Shown here: positions 43,104 to 51,349 of the stretch, in pieces
How the letters are laid out: every line of letters begins with the position of its first letter
Position numbering within the stretch: the stretch's first letter is position 1
NCBI GenBank assembly: GCA_002321895.1
Contig: DCMZ01000008.1
Location: forward strand, 310,001-374,000
Direction of reading: 5' to 3'
DNA length: 64,000 nt
From: Bdellovibrionaceae bacterium UBA1609
Lineage (GTDB): Bacteria; Bdellovibrionota; Bdellovibrionia; Bdellovibrionales; UBA1609
The notes under the pieces: model-generated
What the model was told of the DNA's origin: nothing
Database searches by the model: none
Seen by the model: the letters and a program-made list of their open reading frames with translations, nothing else
Position numbers and translations under genes: made by a program

Positions 43104-44016
43104 TGGTCTCGATGGGAAGTTTCTTTATCTTTTTTTCGGCTGAACGTATTTGTACTTTTCCGTCTTCACTTACCTCGAACTCTAGTGGCGATGAGAATTT
43201 GCTCTCTTCGTTGATTTTTACCAGAGGAAGAATATGTAGCTGTGAACTGTCAATGATAGAAACTTGTGCTTCTGCTGGTCTATCGTTGCCGTAGCTACCA
43301 TGGTAGTAAACAAATAGCTTATAACGGCCAGGTTTGGGTTTTTTGCTATACCAAATTTCACCCCCCGGACCAGATCGAGCGTCCGAGTAAATTTCTTTTG
43401 AGCCTTGTTTAAATGAAATTTCTTGGCCATCAGGGTCGATAATTTTTAAATCCAAATCATGTTTAGGAATGTCCCAGCGCAAAAGAGCTGAAACATAAGG
43501 TAGTTTTTCCTTTTTTTGTTTCTCCAACTCATCATTCTTCTTTGTAAGTTGTTGTATAGTTATCTGCTGGTCTTTGACCTGCTCCATTTTACGTTTCAAT
43601 CTTTTTTGTGTTTGCTCTTGCTGTTCATTGATCACTTTTATAGATTGTACTAAGTCCTTTACAATGGATTGTGTGGCCTGTATGGTTTCGGCTACACTTT
43701 GCAGACCTTCTACCTTTGATTGTGCTGACTTTTGCATAGAAGCCAGCTCGCGTACCTGAGTTTCCACCTTAGCTAAATTTTTTGTCTGATCTGTAAGGGC
43801 TCGCAAAAACTGTGCATTGATTTGAGTAAGGTTGTTTATCTCCTTAACCATATCCGAAACAGTTTGTGCATCTAGGGCATTCTGAGTTTTAGAAATATTA
43901 ATGATGTTGGGTAATACAGCAACCATAAGTAAAATAAATACACCCATGCCTGAGGCAAAGAGATCAATGGCCGAGGTGGAAAATACGTTGATTTCACTAT
44001 TGCGTTTTCTGCGCAT
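43084..44016 (-). CDS. ExbD/TolR-like protein with coiled coil and DUF2135/YfaP-like domain
   Basis: Its N-terminus (RRKRNSEINVFSTSAIDLF) leads into one membrane helix (about 19-40), the ExbD/TolR/ZorB-like layout with D18 in the position of the proton-carrying aspartate. Residues about 50-170 are a long coiled coil rich in Gln, Lys and Glu. The periplasmic end (about 180-265) reads LLRWDIPKHDLDLKIIDPDG, then GPGGEIWYSKKPKPGRYKLF, a pattern like DUF2135/YfaP beta-sandwich domains. The gene starts three bases after the stop of the ExbB-like gene, so the two form a channel pair. It ends inside the tail of the giant lipoprotein gene on the other strand. Confidence 0.7.
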   Translation of the reverse strand: MRRKRNSEINVFSTSAIDLFASGMGVFILLMVAVLPNIINISKTQNALDAQTVSDMVKEINNLTQINAQFLRALTDQTKNLAKVETQVRELASMQKSAQSKVEGLQSVAETIQATQSIVKDLVQSIKVINEQQEQTQKRLKRKMEQVKDQQITIQQLTKKNDELEKQKKEKLPYVSALLRWDIPKHDLDLKIIDPDGQEISFKQGSKEIYSDARSGPGGEIWYSKKPKPGRYKLFVYYHGSYGNDRPAEAQVSIIDSSQLHILPLVKINEESKFSSPLEFEVSEDGKVQIRSAEKKIKKLPIETTNLPAL

Positions 44017-44019
44017 AAG

Positions 44020-44817
44020 TTAAGCCGATCTCGAGAAAAACTTTTGAGGATCGATTTGTCGGATTTGCCGACGCAGAGAATTTTGAATCTTAACAACGGA
44101 AGAAGAAATAAAGTCGTTTTCCATATTCTCCATAAAAGTCACAATTAAAACAATTATAGAACTTTGAATCAGTGACAGAAGAGTAGTGTTAAAAGCCACA
44201 GCGAGGTTTTCTGCAATGGAGCTTAAGAAATCGGGAGAATCTGGTGACATCATGCCAAAGCTCGCCACCGAAATTGAAATGCCATATACAGTTCCCATAA
44301 AACCCAGAGTGGGCAATAGCCAAGCTAAATATTTAATTTTCGAGTATGCCGAATCAATATTTGTGAATAGTGCATTGGAGGTGGCTTCTACTTCGTCTTT
44401 AACATCGTTGTAGCGGGTCGAATAGTTTAGTGTTTCTAGCCCACTGAGGTAAAGATATAAATAGGTATTATTAGTGTGGTGGTGTTTAACATCGCTGTAA
44501 GCATTAATTAGGCTATTCAGAGTTTCACTGTTATCTAGCTCCAAGTTTTCTAGCTGATCTATTGAATGTCGAAAATTACGGATGTTTTCGTAGTAGCCCA
44601 AGCCCCGGTTAAACAAAACGACAAGACCCAATGCGAAAGGGAACCACATAATTGTTTGAAAGGTAATGGGGTAGGACTCTTCATTGGTGCCTAGTAACAT
44701 TTGCACGAGAAAATCTGGAAGTGCCTGTTCCAATAATAAAATAATAAAAATTGTGACAGCTAAACTGCTAAACACAATTCCTAGTTTTTTTATTGACCAT
44801 TGAACAAACGACTTCAC
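44020..44817 (-). CDS. ExbB/TolQ/MotA-family proton channel protein
   Basis: It is 265 residues with about four membrane helices (near 12-34, 52-74, 165-185, 210-232). The MotA/TolQ/ExbB signature is clear: AWLLPTLGFMGTVYGISISV (third helix) and IAENLAVAFNTTLLSLIQSS (fourth). It should form the pentameric proton channel with the ExbD-like protein downstream and turn proton-motive force into work on an envelope partner. No tonB or tolB gene lies nearby. The long cytoplasmic tail typical of ZorA is missing. It belongs to the reverse-strand operon starting with the FecR-like gene, after a 74-base gap. Confidence 0.75.
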   Translation of the reverse strand: MKSFVQWSIKKLGIVFSSLAVTIFIILLLEQALPDFLVQMLLGTNEESYPITFQTIMWFPFALGLVVLFNRGLGYYENIRNFRHSIDQLENLELDNSETLNSLINAYSDVKHHHTNNTYLYLYLSGLETLNYSTRYNDVKDEVEATSNALFTNIDSAYSKIKYLAWLLPTLGFMGTVYGISISVASFGMMSPDSPDFLSSIAENLAVAFNTTLLSLIQSSIIVLIVTFMENMENDFISSSVVKIQNSLRRQIRQIDPQKFFSRSA

Positions 44818-44891
44818 AATATCTCCACACTCAATCTTATAAGGCCTTATCGGATTCCTAGGTTTTAATCTTCATGTACTAAAGTTGAGTT

Positions 44892-46181
44892 CTAGAAGTC
44901 TAGGGATGCTCCAAGATTGATAATCTGTCCCGTATCGGAAACCTCTTCAGAGTCTTCCTGGTTAGATAGAGTAATAGTGTCAAAGCTGATCCAGGGAGTG
45001 ATTTTTGATTGTCTGGACCATCGATAGCCGAAGGTTACCGATAGGGCTGAATCGTTGCTGTTGGCATAAGTCCTCATCTGCAGTTTTAGCCAGTAGTCGG
45101 CTTGATTTTTAAACATCTTTTTTGCAAGTAACTGCGCCGTATAACCTTGTCTAGTAAAACTTCTTTGAGTGTCTTCAATTTTATATGCGTATCTAGCAAA
45201 TGCCAGGCCCACCAGAAAGTCAAACTCAAATGAACTACCAAGCCGCAGTCCCCCCATCTGATATGCCTCAAAGAAAGAGTAATTAGTATTAACATCACCT
45301 TCTGCCGATTCCGAAATACTGAACAGATCTGCAGTGGCATCAAATTTAGCAAGAAATCGACCAAAAAAGCGATATGAAATGGCGGTAGTTGCCCGCATAG
45401 TGATGGCTGAGAAAGCGGCGTCAGTACCTGAATATGCTACTTGATTGATCGCCAGTCCAACATCTACCTCAAAAGGCGATTGTCGGATCAATAGAAAAGA
45501 CTTTCGTTTCAAGGTGAGGTCACTAATAGGCTTTCCAGTACTATCATTGACGATGGTCATGGAGTTTAATGGAAGGTCCTCAATGTTGGACAGCTTTCCA
45601 GCGCCAATGATGTTATACACTTTGAAATTCTTATGTTTGCCGGTTTCTTCTAAAAGCTGAGATTTACGAATTATAAAATTGTCAGAATAGTCCACCGTCA
45701 ATTGTAAGCCATTAACAATTTTTTTACATGTAAGAGCGAGAAAACCCTTATTCTTCTGCAGTTTTGGCTCATTAGACAATTCGGGAAAGATAGAGAATTC
45801 TTCACAATCTCCTTCTGTTTTTATAACAAAGGAGTCAAATTGCAGACTAATCGTAAATATTTTTGTACTTTTCTGTTGTTCATTTACAAACTCACAACGG
45901 AGTAAACTTTGATTGGAGTAGGCCACGAATTGTCCTTCTTCGACTGTGCATTCTGGAGAGTTGGATTTATAGCCTTGTCCAGGTTCTAGAGGCACCTTAG
46001 CAATGTAGCGTGTCCACTTAAATCCATCGATGGCAAAATTGTGAATTCCCCAGCTTGCATTAACAGTCTTCTTCTGACCTGTCCCAGAAACTATTTCAGC
46101 ACGAGTTGGAAGCTCGGCCATTACTCCTGTCGAGAGGGATAGTAGGTATAACAAAAAAAAGAGCCGGCTAAAGTTTTTCAT
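44892..46181 (-). CDS. Outer-membrane barrel protein with N-terminal periplasmic domain
   Basis: I do not recognise a family. The start is set at the ATG at 46181 because it overlaps the FecR-like stop as ATGA and begins a signal peptide (MKNFSRLFFLLYLLSL, cleaved near VMA-E). An in-frame extension upstream lies inside the FecR-like gene. The first half (about 25-215) is a soluble beta-rich domain with several cysteines. The second half (about 225-429) has alternating hydrophobic strands and ends GASLDF, a C-terminal phenylalanine typical for barrels inserted by BamA. It may be the outer-membrane partner of the ExbB/ExbD-like pair, which is inferred from the operon only. Confidence 0.6.
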   Translation of the reverse strand: MKNFSRLFFLLYLLSLSTGVMAELPTRAEIVSGTGQKKTVNASWGIHNFAIDGFKWTRYIAKVPLEPGQGYKSNSPECTVEEGQFVAYSNQSLLRCEFVNEQQKSTKIFTISLQFDSFVIKTEGDCEEFSIFPELSNEPKLQKNKGFLALTCKKIVNGLQLTVDYSDNFIIRKSQLLEETGKHKNFKVYNIIGAGKLSNIEDLPLNSMTIVNDSTGKPISDLTLKRKSFLLIRQSPFEVDVGLAINQVAYSGTDAAFSAITMRATTAISYRFFGRFLAKFDATADLFSISESAEGDVNTNYSFFEAYQMGGLRLGSSFEFDFLVGLAFARYAYKIEDTQRSFTRQGYTAQLLAKKMFKNQADYWLKLQMRTYANSNDSALSVTFGYRWSRQSKITPWISFDTITLSNQEDSEEVSDTGQIINLGASLDF

Positions 46182-47383
46182 TGCTGAGTTACATGTTGAG
46201 GTTTTATTTGCCGAGGTGGACTCCACCTTGCGGAATTAATTATTTCTTTCACTTGAATTATACAGTTAACATAGTTTGCTAGGGATAGATCTGCATGGGA
46301 TTGGCCAGACATAAACACCAAGTTATTTTTTTTGTTGGGGCAAACGGTGCGAATGTATGATTTTTCGATTCCAGTAGATGAATTCCATTGTACTCGGGTT
46401 AGTCCATAGTTTTTTAAGTAAGAGAGTTGTAATTCATGAATGGAAGTGGAAAGAGGGAGACTTGCGGGACGGCGAATTTTTAAAGGGCTATCAATAGAAA
46501 AGTATTGCGGTTCACTGTAGTAGCGGTTTTCGGTGAATTTTCTGCGGCCCTCTAAACGCCAATACCAATCTCCTTTGGCAAGATAGAGACTCCAATTTTC
46601 TTTCCGTCCTAGTTGGTACTTGTAGACTTTTTTTGAAAAATCGGGCTGATTAGATATTTGAAACTCCCAAATCATATCGTCGAAATTATGCGACCAATGA
46701 AAGCGATTGAGTTTATAAGTATGTTGATTATTTCTAAGTATTTTATTTATATCATTTTCTCTCGATAGCTCGACACTTGCGCTGAGCTCTTCCAAGGATC
46801 GTCTTTTTAAAATTATTACGGATTCTTTTTTATCGTCGTTGTACACGGCTAATGTACCTTTTGAAACTTCAAGATCATCAATTTTGTCTAAGACGCTTTT
46901 AATCAAGATTTGTGAATCTGATCTAGCTTCAATTAGGTCACCGTTTTTTAAGAATAAGCGATCTGATTTGAACAGGTTTATTAATGTGGAGCCAGTTTTA
47001 ACTTCAATGGCTGGGAGTAAGCCCATAAATTTTAATTTTGCGGTCGTATTTGGCTGTACCCAAATTTCAGACTTTGAATTGAGTTCTAACAGGATTTTTG
47101 ACTGAGCTCCGGCGTGTAGAAGGGAAGCTGAAGATAGTTTTGCACCAGTTCTTAGCTCGATCCATCGAGGGGAGTCTGTATGTTTCTCAAGGTAATAGGC
47201 TCTACCTATAATTCGCTTCACTTTGGCGACGACGGAGACTGGCCCATTGACACGAGCTATCTTGGTATTAGGTGAAAACATGAGAAAAGTGGACAGCGAG
47301 AACGATAGAAGCAGAAGAGGCGTTATTTGATCAACATTAAATATCTTTTTCCAGCTGACTGGTCGCTCTTTACTTGATCCCAT
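46178..47383 (-). CDS. FecR-domain membrane protein
   Basis: One membrane helix (about 20-37) puts the rest in the periplasm. A FecR-type domain spans about 45-175, with the typical IARVNGPVSVV opening, a WIELRTGAKLSSASLLHAG segment and the strand-turn pattern LLELNSKSEIWVQPNTTAKL. The rest (about 215-390) has a fibronectin-like pattern (MIWEFQISNQPDFSKKVYKY, GDWYWRLEGRRKF). FecR domains sense or bind in the periplasm; in many Bdellovibrionota they are not linked to iron. It is first in the reverse-strand operon with the barrel and ExbB/ExbD-like genes, and divergent from the phosphatase, with 38 bases between starts as annotated. Confidence 0.7.
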   Translation of the reverse strand: MGSSKERPVSWKKIFNVDQITPLLLLSFSLSTFLMFSPNTKIARVNGPVSVVAKVKRIIGRAYYLEKHTDSPRWIELRTGAKLSSASLLHAGAQSKILLELNSKSEIWVQPNTTAKLKFMGLLPAIEVKTGSTLINLFKSDRLFLKNGDLIEARSDSQILIKSVLDKIDDLEVSKGTLAVYNDDKKESVIILKRRSLEELSASVELSRENDINKILRNNQHTYKLNRFHWSHNFDDMIWEFQISNQPDFSKKVYKYQLGRKENWSLYLAKGDWYWRLEGRRKFTENRYYSEPQYFSIDSPLKIRRPASLPLSTSIHELQLSYLKNYGLTRVQWNSSTGIEKSYIRTVCPNKKNNLVFMSGQSHADLSLANYVNCIIQVKEIINSARWSPPRQIKPQHVTQQ

Positions 47384-47421
47384 AGGTGACTCTTCGGTCT
47401 CTTTCGCATAGAATTTTACTT

Positions 47422-49173
47422 ATGAGGGGTTTTTTCACGACATTCAGGTTTAAAGTTTTGTTGGCTTTGGTGATCTCTCCTATTGTCACAGCTGGACTTT
47501 TTGTGGGCTTCGTCTTCTCTAACTTAAATAAGGAAATGGATCTGGTTAGATTGAAATCACAGATCGAATTAGCACAAGTGGGTGCAGATAAGTTCATGAC
47601 GAATATTAAAAAGTCTGAATGGCTCAATGATGCTATTTATAGAGAGGTCCTTGAAGCTAATTTTACTAATGGTTCGGCATTGTTTAATACCCAATCGGAC
47701 CTAATTTATTTTACTGTTTTAGACAGTAAAACGAGAGAGCAGCGTTATTCCCGTAAGCATCCAGAGTATGAATTTTTAAGTGAAAAGTTGTTTGCACAGT
47801 TTCTCTATGGTGAATCGCAAATCGTAAGAGCGGAGGGAGTGACCTACCTGGTTGTTAAAGGGCAAGATGAAAGTCGCTCACTGTATTATGTGCTAGTGTC
47901 AGAGCTACAGGATCAAATGGTTCCGTTCTCGGAGGAAGACGAGAGTGAATTTTTTATTCTTACAAAATCAGCAGTACTTCGACATCCCAGAAAGCAAGCC
48001 TTTCGAGCTGAGATTGATCTTCCGGATTTCCAGCTTGTTACTGATCGACTCAAGGATTTAAAGAATGGTTCTTTCGAGTTCGAATCCTGGATTCTAGCCT
48101 TTAGTAGGGTTAGTCGGTCTAACTTGTACGTTGCTCTTGCGACACCGAAAGTGGCCAATCCGGCGGAAAGAGAAGCGCGGTTGAGCCTCATCGTTTGGAG
48201 TGCTGTTGCTATGGTATCTTTAGCACTCATTATCGGGATAGTGTTATCCCGTCGATTATCGTTTGCTGTATCAATTTTATCGACTAGTGTATCGCGCTTA
48301 GGAAAAGGCGATTTTAATACGGTAATTCCATTTATTGGTCGGGATGAGTTAGGTCGCCTTGCCAGTTCTTTCAATTCTATGGCGAAAAAGTTGAATGAGC
48401 TATTTCTCGAGTCCGAAATGAAGGCTCGACTTGATAAGGAATTGGAAACCGCCAAAGTGGTACAAGACTCCATTCTGCCTCAATCAGAATTTGATAGTAG
48501 TTTCTACAGTATTTCTGCTTTTTATAGGCCAGCCACTCGTATTGGAGGTGACTGGTGGAACTTTAGGTTGGATGAGAATAGTCATTCTTTAGATCTCATT
48601 GTTGCTGATGCTACGGGGCATGGTCCTGCTGCAGCTCTGGCTACTAGCTGTGCAGCAGCGACCTTGGAGAGCATGAATGTGATTGGCGAGACACGTATTG
48701 ATCGATGGGCTTATGCTTTGAATCGGTCCCTCAATAGAACTTTCAATGGTAATATGTTTATGACGGCAATTTTTGCTAGATTGGAAGTGCGTGAACTGCA
48801 CTATCACATCGCCGCTCACGAAAGTATTCTAATTGTTAAAAAGACTGGGGAAGTAAATTCAATAGAGATGAAAAAACCTTGTGCGCACCTAGGGAAAGAC
48901 GAAATGAATAAAAACTTTCCCATAGAGACTGAAAGTTTAAATGCTGGTGATAAAGTTATTTTATTTTCTGATGGTTTGTTTGAATTAGTTAGTCCCGCTG
49001 GAATCAAACTGAGTATGAATAGATTTGTTCGTTTGGTAAAGAGGTTAAATCTTCATGAAAAGTCATCTCACTCAGCTAGAAATTCTTTATTGCGATCACT
49101 TTTATTAATGATTCCTGATCGAAGAAACCAGGAAGATGACCTACTGCTTGTGGTAACAGAGGTGAAAAAGTAA
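47422..49173 (+). CDS. Membrane sensor with HAMP and SpoIIE-type PP2C phosphatase
   Basis: A first membrane helix (about 9-30), a periplasmic sensor region (about 35-250), a second helix (about 255-278), a HAMP linker (about 280-330, ending RDELGRLASSFNSMAKKL), and a cytoplasmic SpoIIE/RsbU-type serine phosphatase. The metal-binding motifs are RIGGDWWNF, VADATGHGPAAALA, VILFSDGLFE and the closing RRNQEDDLLLV. Such enzymes usually control anti-anti-sigma partners; none is encoded here. I chose the ATG at 47422, since a GTG at 47386 would lie nearly against the divergent start; neither has a clear ribosome-binding site. The next gene overlaps by one base. Confidence 0.82.
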   Translation: MRGFFTTFRFKVLLALVISPIVTAGLFVGFVFSNLNKEMDLVRLKSQIELAQVGADKFMTNIKKSEWLNDAIYREVLEANFTNGSALFNTQSDLIYFTVLDSKTREQRYSRKHPEYEFLSEKLFAQFLYGESQIVRAEGVTYLVVKGQDESRSLYYVLVSELQDQMVPFSEEDESEFFILTKSAVLRHPRKQAFRAEIDLPDFQLVTDRLKDLKNGSFEFESWILAFSRVSRSNLYVALATPKVANPAEREARLSLIVWSAVAMVSLALIIGIVLSRRLSFAVSILSTSVSRLGKGDFNTVIPFIGRDELGRLASSFNSMAKKLNELFLESEMKARLDKELETAKVVQDSILPQSEFDSSFYSISAFYRPATRIGGDWWNFRLDENSHSLDLIVADATGHGPAAALATSCAAATLESMNVIGETRIDRWAYALNRSLNRTFNGNMFMTAIFARLEVRELHYHIAAHESILIVKKTGEVNSIEMKKPCAHLGKDEMNKNFPIETESLNAGDKVILFSDGLFELVSPAGIKLSMNRFVRLVKRLNLHEKSSHSARNSLLRSLLLMIPDRRNQEDDLLLVVTEVKK

Positions 49174-49712
49174 TGCCTAAAGGTCTAGTATTCAGAGTTC
49201 GAAGACTGAGTCGATTAAAATTTGTATTTTGGTTTATCTTAGTTGGTGGTTGCTCAAGTGCTGAAAGGTCCAGGCCTCCAGTTTCCACTACTGTACCATC
49301 GAAATATAAATTTGCTGTCCCATCTGAAAAGACACAGGTCCTCTTTGTAAATAATGGAATCCTTGGTGATGGAATTAAGTTTAATAAATTTCAGAACCGG
49401 CCCCATCGTAGATTTCGAAAGAAGCTTAATGAGTATGCAGCTTGGATCGTAAAGACAGGACATTCTATTCAATTGGAAGGCTTTGCTTCGGCATCTAAGT
49501 CGAAACGGAGAAATTTACAAAGGGGTATGTTGAGAGCCGAAAATATAAAACGGATACTCGTCGGATTTGGAGTTGTCGCTCATCGGATTAGTTTGGTAAG
49601 TTTTTCTGGTAATGCAACCTCAGACAGTCATGATGTCGGCCTTAAAGAATTTGTGCAGTTGCGATTGGTTCCACCGAAACCAAATACGGTGAATCGTATT
49701 CGGAAGCCCTAA
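49173..49712 (+). CDS. Lipoprotein with degenerate OmpA-like domain
   Basis: The signal peptide ends LVGGC-S, a lipobox, with lipidated C28. The C-terminal half (about 80-170) has the OmpA-like layout: a strand (IQLEGFASASKSK), then a helix (NLQRGMLRAENIKRIL) in the place of xxSxxRAxxV, then VVAHRISLVSFSG. The classic GHTD and NxxLSxxRA residues are changed, so binding to peptidoglycan is uncertain. Its ATG overlaps the phosphatase stop (TAATG), so the two are co-translated. It could anchor the neighbouring envelope system to the wall, which is inferred. Confidence 0.6.
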   Translation: MPKGLVFRVRRLSRLKFVFWFILVGGCSSAERSRPPVSTTVPSKYKFAVPSEKTQVLFVNNGILGDGIKFNKFQNRPHRRFRKKLNEYAAWIVKTGHSIQLEGFASASKSKRRNLQRGMLRAENIKRILVGFGVVAHRISLVSFSGNATSDSHDVGLKEFVQLRLVPPKPNTVNRIRKP

Positions 49713-49971
49713 GCTTTATGCCTCCATCCATAGATTTAACTTGGATTGCATATTGGTTGAGGTCCCATTGGAAAAGGCTTATTAAAAACTCCTAAAGTTT
49801 TGCTCTTGGTGTGTTGCTATTTTCTTTTTCGGTGAATTTAGAGAAGAGTTCAACTCGACGAGAGTTCAGATGAGAGTCGATATCTATATAAAAGAGGTTA
49901 TGATTTAGACAGCACAATGTAAGTATTACTGAGACGGCTAAATCATTGATTTGTGGTTTGAATCAAAGTCA

Positions 49972-49991
49972 TGTTCTGGTACAACAGAACA
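49972..49991 (+). promoter_or_regulatory. Inverted repeat directly before the hydrolase-like gene
   Basis: TGTTCTG (49972-49978) and CAGAACA (49985-49991) form a perfect 7-base inverted repeat with a 6-base loop that ends one base before the ATG at 49993. There is no ribosome-binding site in front of that ATG. It may be an operator or an RNA hairpin. The rest of the 280-base gap (49713-49992) shows no gene and no clear terminator. Confidence 0.4.
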
Positions 49992-49992
49992 T

Positions 49993-51204
49993 ATGTTTCG
50001 ACGTGAAAGCGCGCTATTTGTAGCACTCTTTTTAATATTTTCAGCTCCATTGGTTCAGGCCAATAACCTTTGTGTTCAGCTGTTTATCAGTGAGCCAGCC
50101 CAGTTGGTTCCCAACCAGGCGGGGCATCCGCTATTGGAAGCCTATTTGAAATCAGTGAATGAGAAGTTGGGTCGATCGCAAAACGCCAATGAATCCACTT
50201 CCGAGGTGGTCTTTGATTCCAAATTTAAAACTTTAAGACTGCAGTCCAAGCGAGGGCGGGTGCAGTCTGACTCTCAGGCACGAGTTTTGGCCTTTCCCGG
50301 ACAAGGAGCCAGTATTTCTCGGGTGGATTCAGTGGCGGAATTGGTAGGTACTCTCAATCAACGGGTGGAGATAGATCGACCGGGTAAAAAATCGACCTTA
50401 ACTAAAATTGCAAATCACCCTGACTATTTGAAGATGGCCGCAGAAGCCATTGAGTTGCCTGGTCAAAGAGGAGCTCCAAGAACCACCGATTTTAAATCTT
50501 GGTTGGAGCTTCGAGAATGGTTGGCTGAATATGTTTGGGAAATGCACCGTGAAACTCCTGAGCTTCCAATTATCCTAGTGGGGCGAAGTGCTTCATCAAG
50601 CTACCTCTTGGAGGTCACAGCCTATGTGAATGCTCAAGCGCGAGCTCAAGGTATAAAGCCTTTTGTGTTTTCCGAGGGTAACGCCAATATGCTTGCCAGT
50701 CGTGAAACCCTGCCGACCAACCGAGCGGAGTTGGATGCTTTCGCAGAAAGGTTGAAAAAGGATTACTGGGATACAGAGGCTTGGAGAGTGAGAGATCGGA
50801 AAACGGGCGAAGTCATTCCCGGTAAAGAGGATTATTCAAGTATGCTCATTGTCTACGATAGCATTATGGATTTTATGTTTAAAATGCACGAGCAGATTGA
50901 TATGAAGTTTGTGGAACAGGGGATTCAAGCGGGAGACCGCCATATGCTATTGACCTCTGAGCACGATCCTCAGGTACTGGCAGTAGAAAGACAAGCGTTT
51001 GCCGACTTAGCAGCTCGCCATCCTGAAAATGTCTTCTACGCAGATCTTAAAGGAACAGATGCTCACGACTACTTTAAGCCAGATAGAAAAGTAAAAGACT
51101 ACAAAATTACAGTTTTTAAAATGCTGTACTCATTTGTAAACAAGGTCACTCGTGGTGAGCCTGTTGATGGCTTGATTGAGTTGATACCAGAAAAAATGCA
51201 ATAA
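49993..51204 (+). CDS. Secreted alpha/beta-hydrolase-like protein
   Basis: From the ATG at 49993 the protein has 403 residues, a signal peptide (1-23, ending VQA-N) and a mature start NNLCVQLF that carries the C-x-x-L-F motif. A TTG 42 bases upstream would add a non-hydrophobic leader and was rejected. The body has features of an alpha/beta-hydrolase: a strand then nucleophile elbow PIILVGRSASS with S199, an acidic residue in TSEHDPQV (D325), and a histidine in GTDAHDYF (H358), in the right order and spacing for a Ser-Asp-His triad. RVLAFPGQGAS (about 97-107) may hold the oxyanion hole. Substrate unknown; periplasmic or exported. Confidence 0.55.
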   Translation: MFRRESALFVALFLIFSAPLVQANNLCVQLFISEPAQLVPNQAGHPLLEAYLKSVNEKLGRSQNANESTSEVVFDSKFKTLRLQSKRGRVQSDSQARVLAFPGQGASISRVDSVAELVGTLNQRVEIDRPGKKSTLTKIANHPDYLKMAAEAIELPGQRGAPRTTDFKSWLELREWLAEYVWEMHRETPELPIILVGRSASSSYLLEVTAYVNAQARAQGIKPFVFSEGNANMLASRETLPTNRAELDAFAERLKKDYWDTEAWRVRDRKTGEVIPGKEDYSSMLIVYDSIMDFMFKMHEQIDMKFVEQGIQAGDRHMLLTSEHDPQVLAVERQAFADLAARHPENVFYADLKGTDAHDYFKPDRKVKDYKITVFKMLYSFVNKVTRGEPVDGLIELIPEKMQ

Positions 51205-51349
51205 CTACATGAGGACCATGTTCCTCTGTTTCTCTGGAAAGATTTCATAATTTCGGGAAAATTCTCATTTTTTAAAAAGCTCGGTTATATTGGTGCTTTG
51301 TTTCATTAACCCAGCTTCTCAATCCGCCTTCAGATTGAAAGGAGTCCCA

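Noticed and set aside
44186..44413. Small forward frame inside the ExbB-like gene
   Set aside because: Shadow frame of a protein with a clear MotA/TolQ/ExbB signature.
43084..44817. The MotA/ExbB-like and ExbD-like pair as a Zorya (ZorA/ZorB) defence module
   Set aside because: The ExbB-like protein lacks the long cytoplasmic tail of ZorA, the partner has a DUF2135-like instead of OmpA-like end, and no ZorC/D/E nuclease or helicase genes are near.
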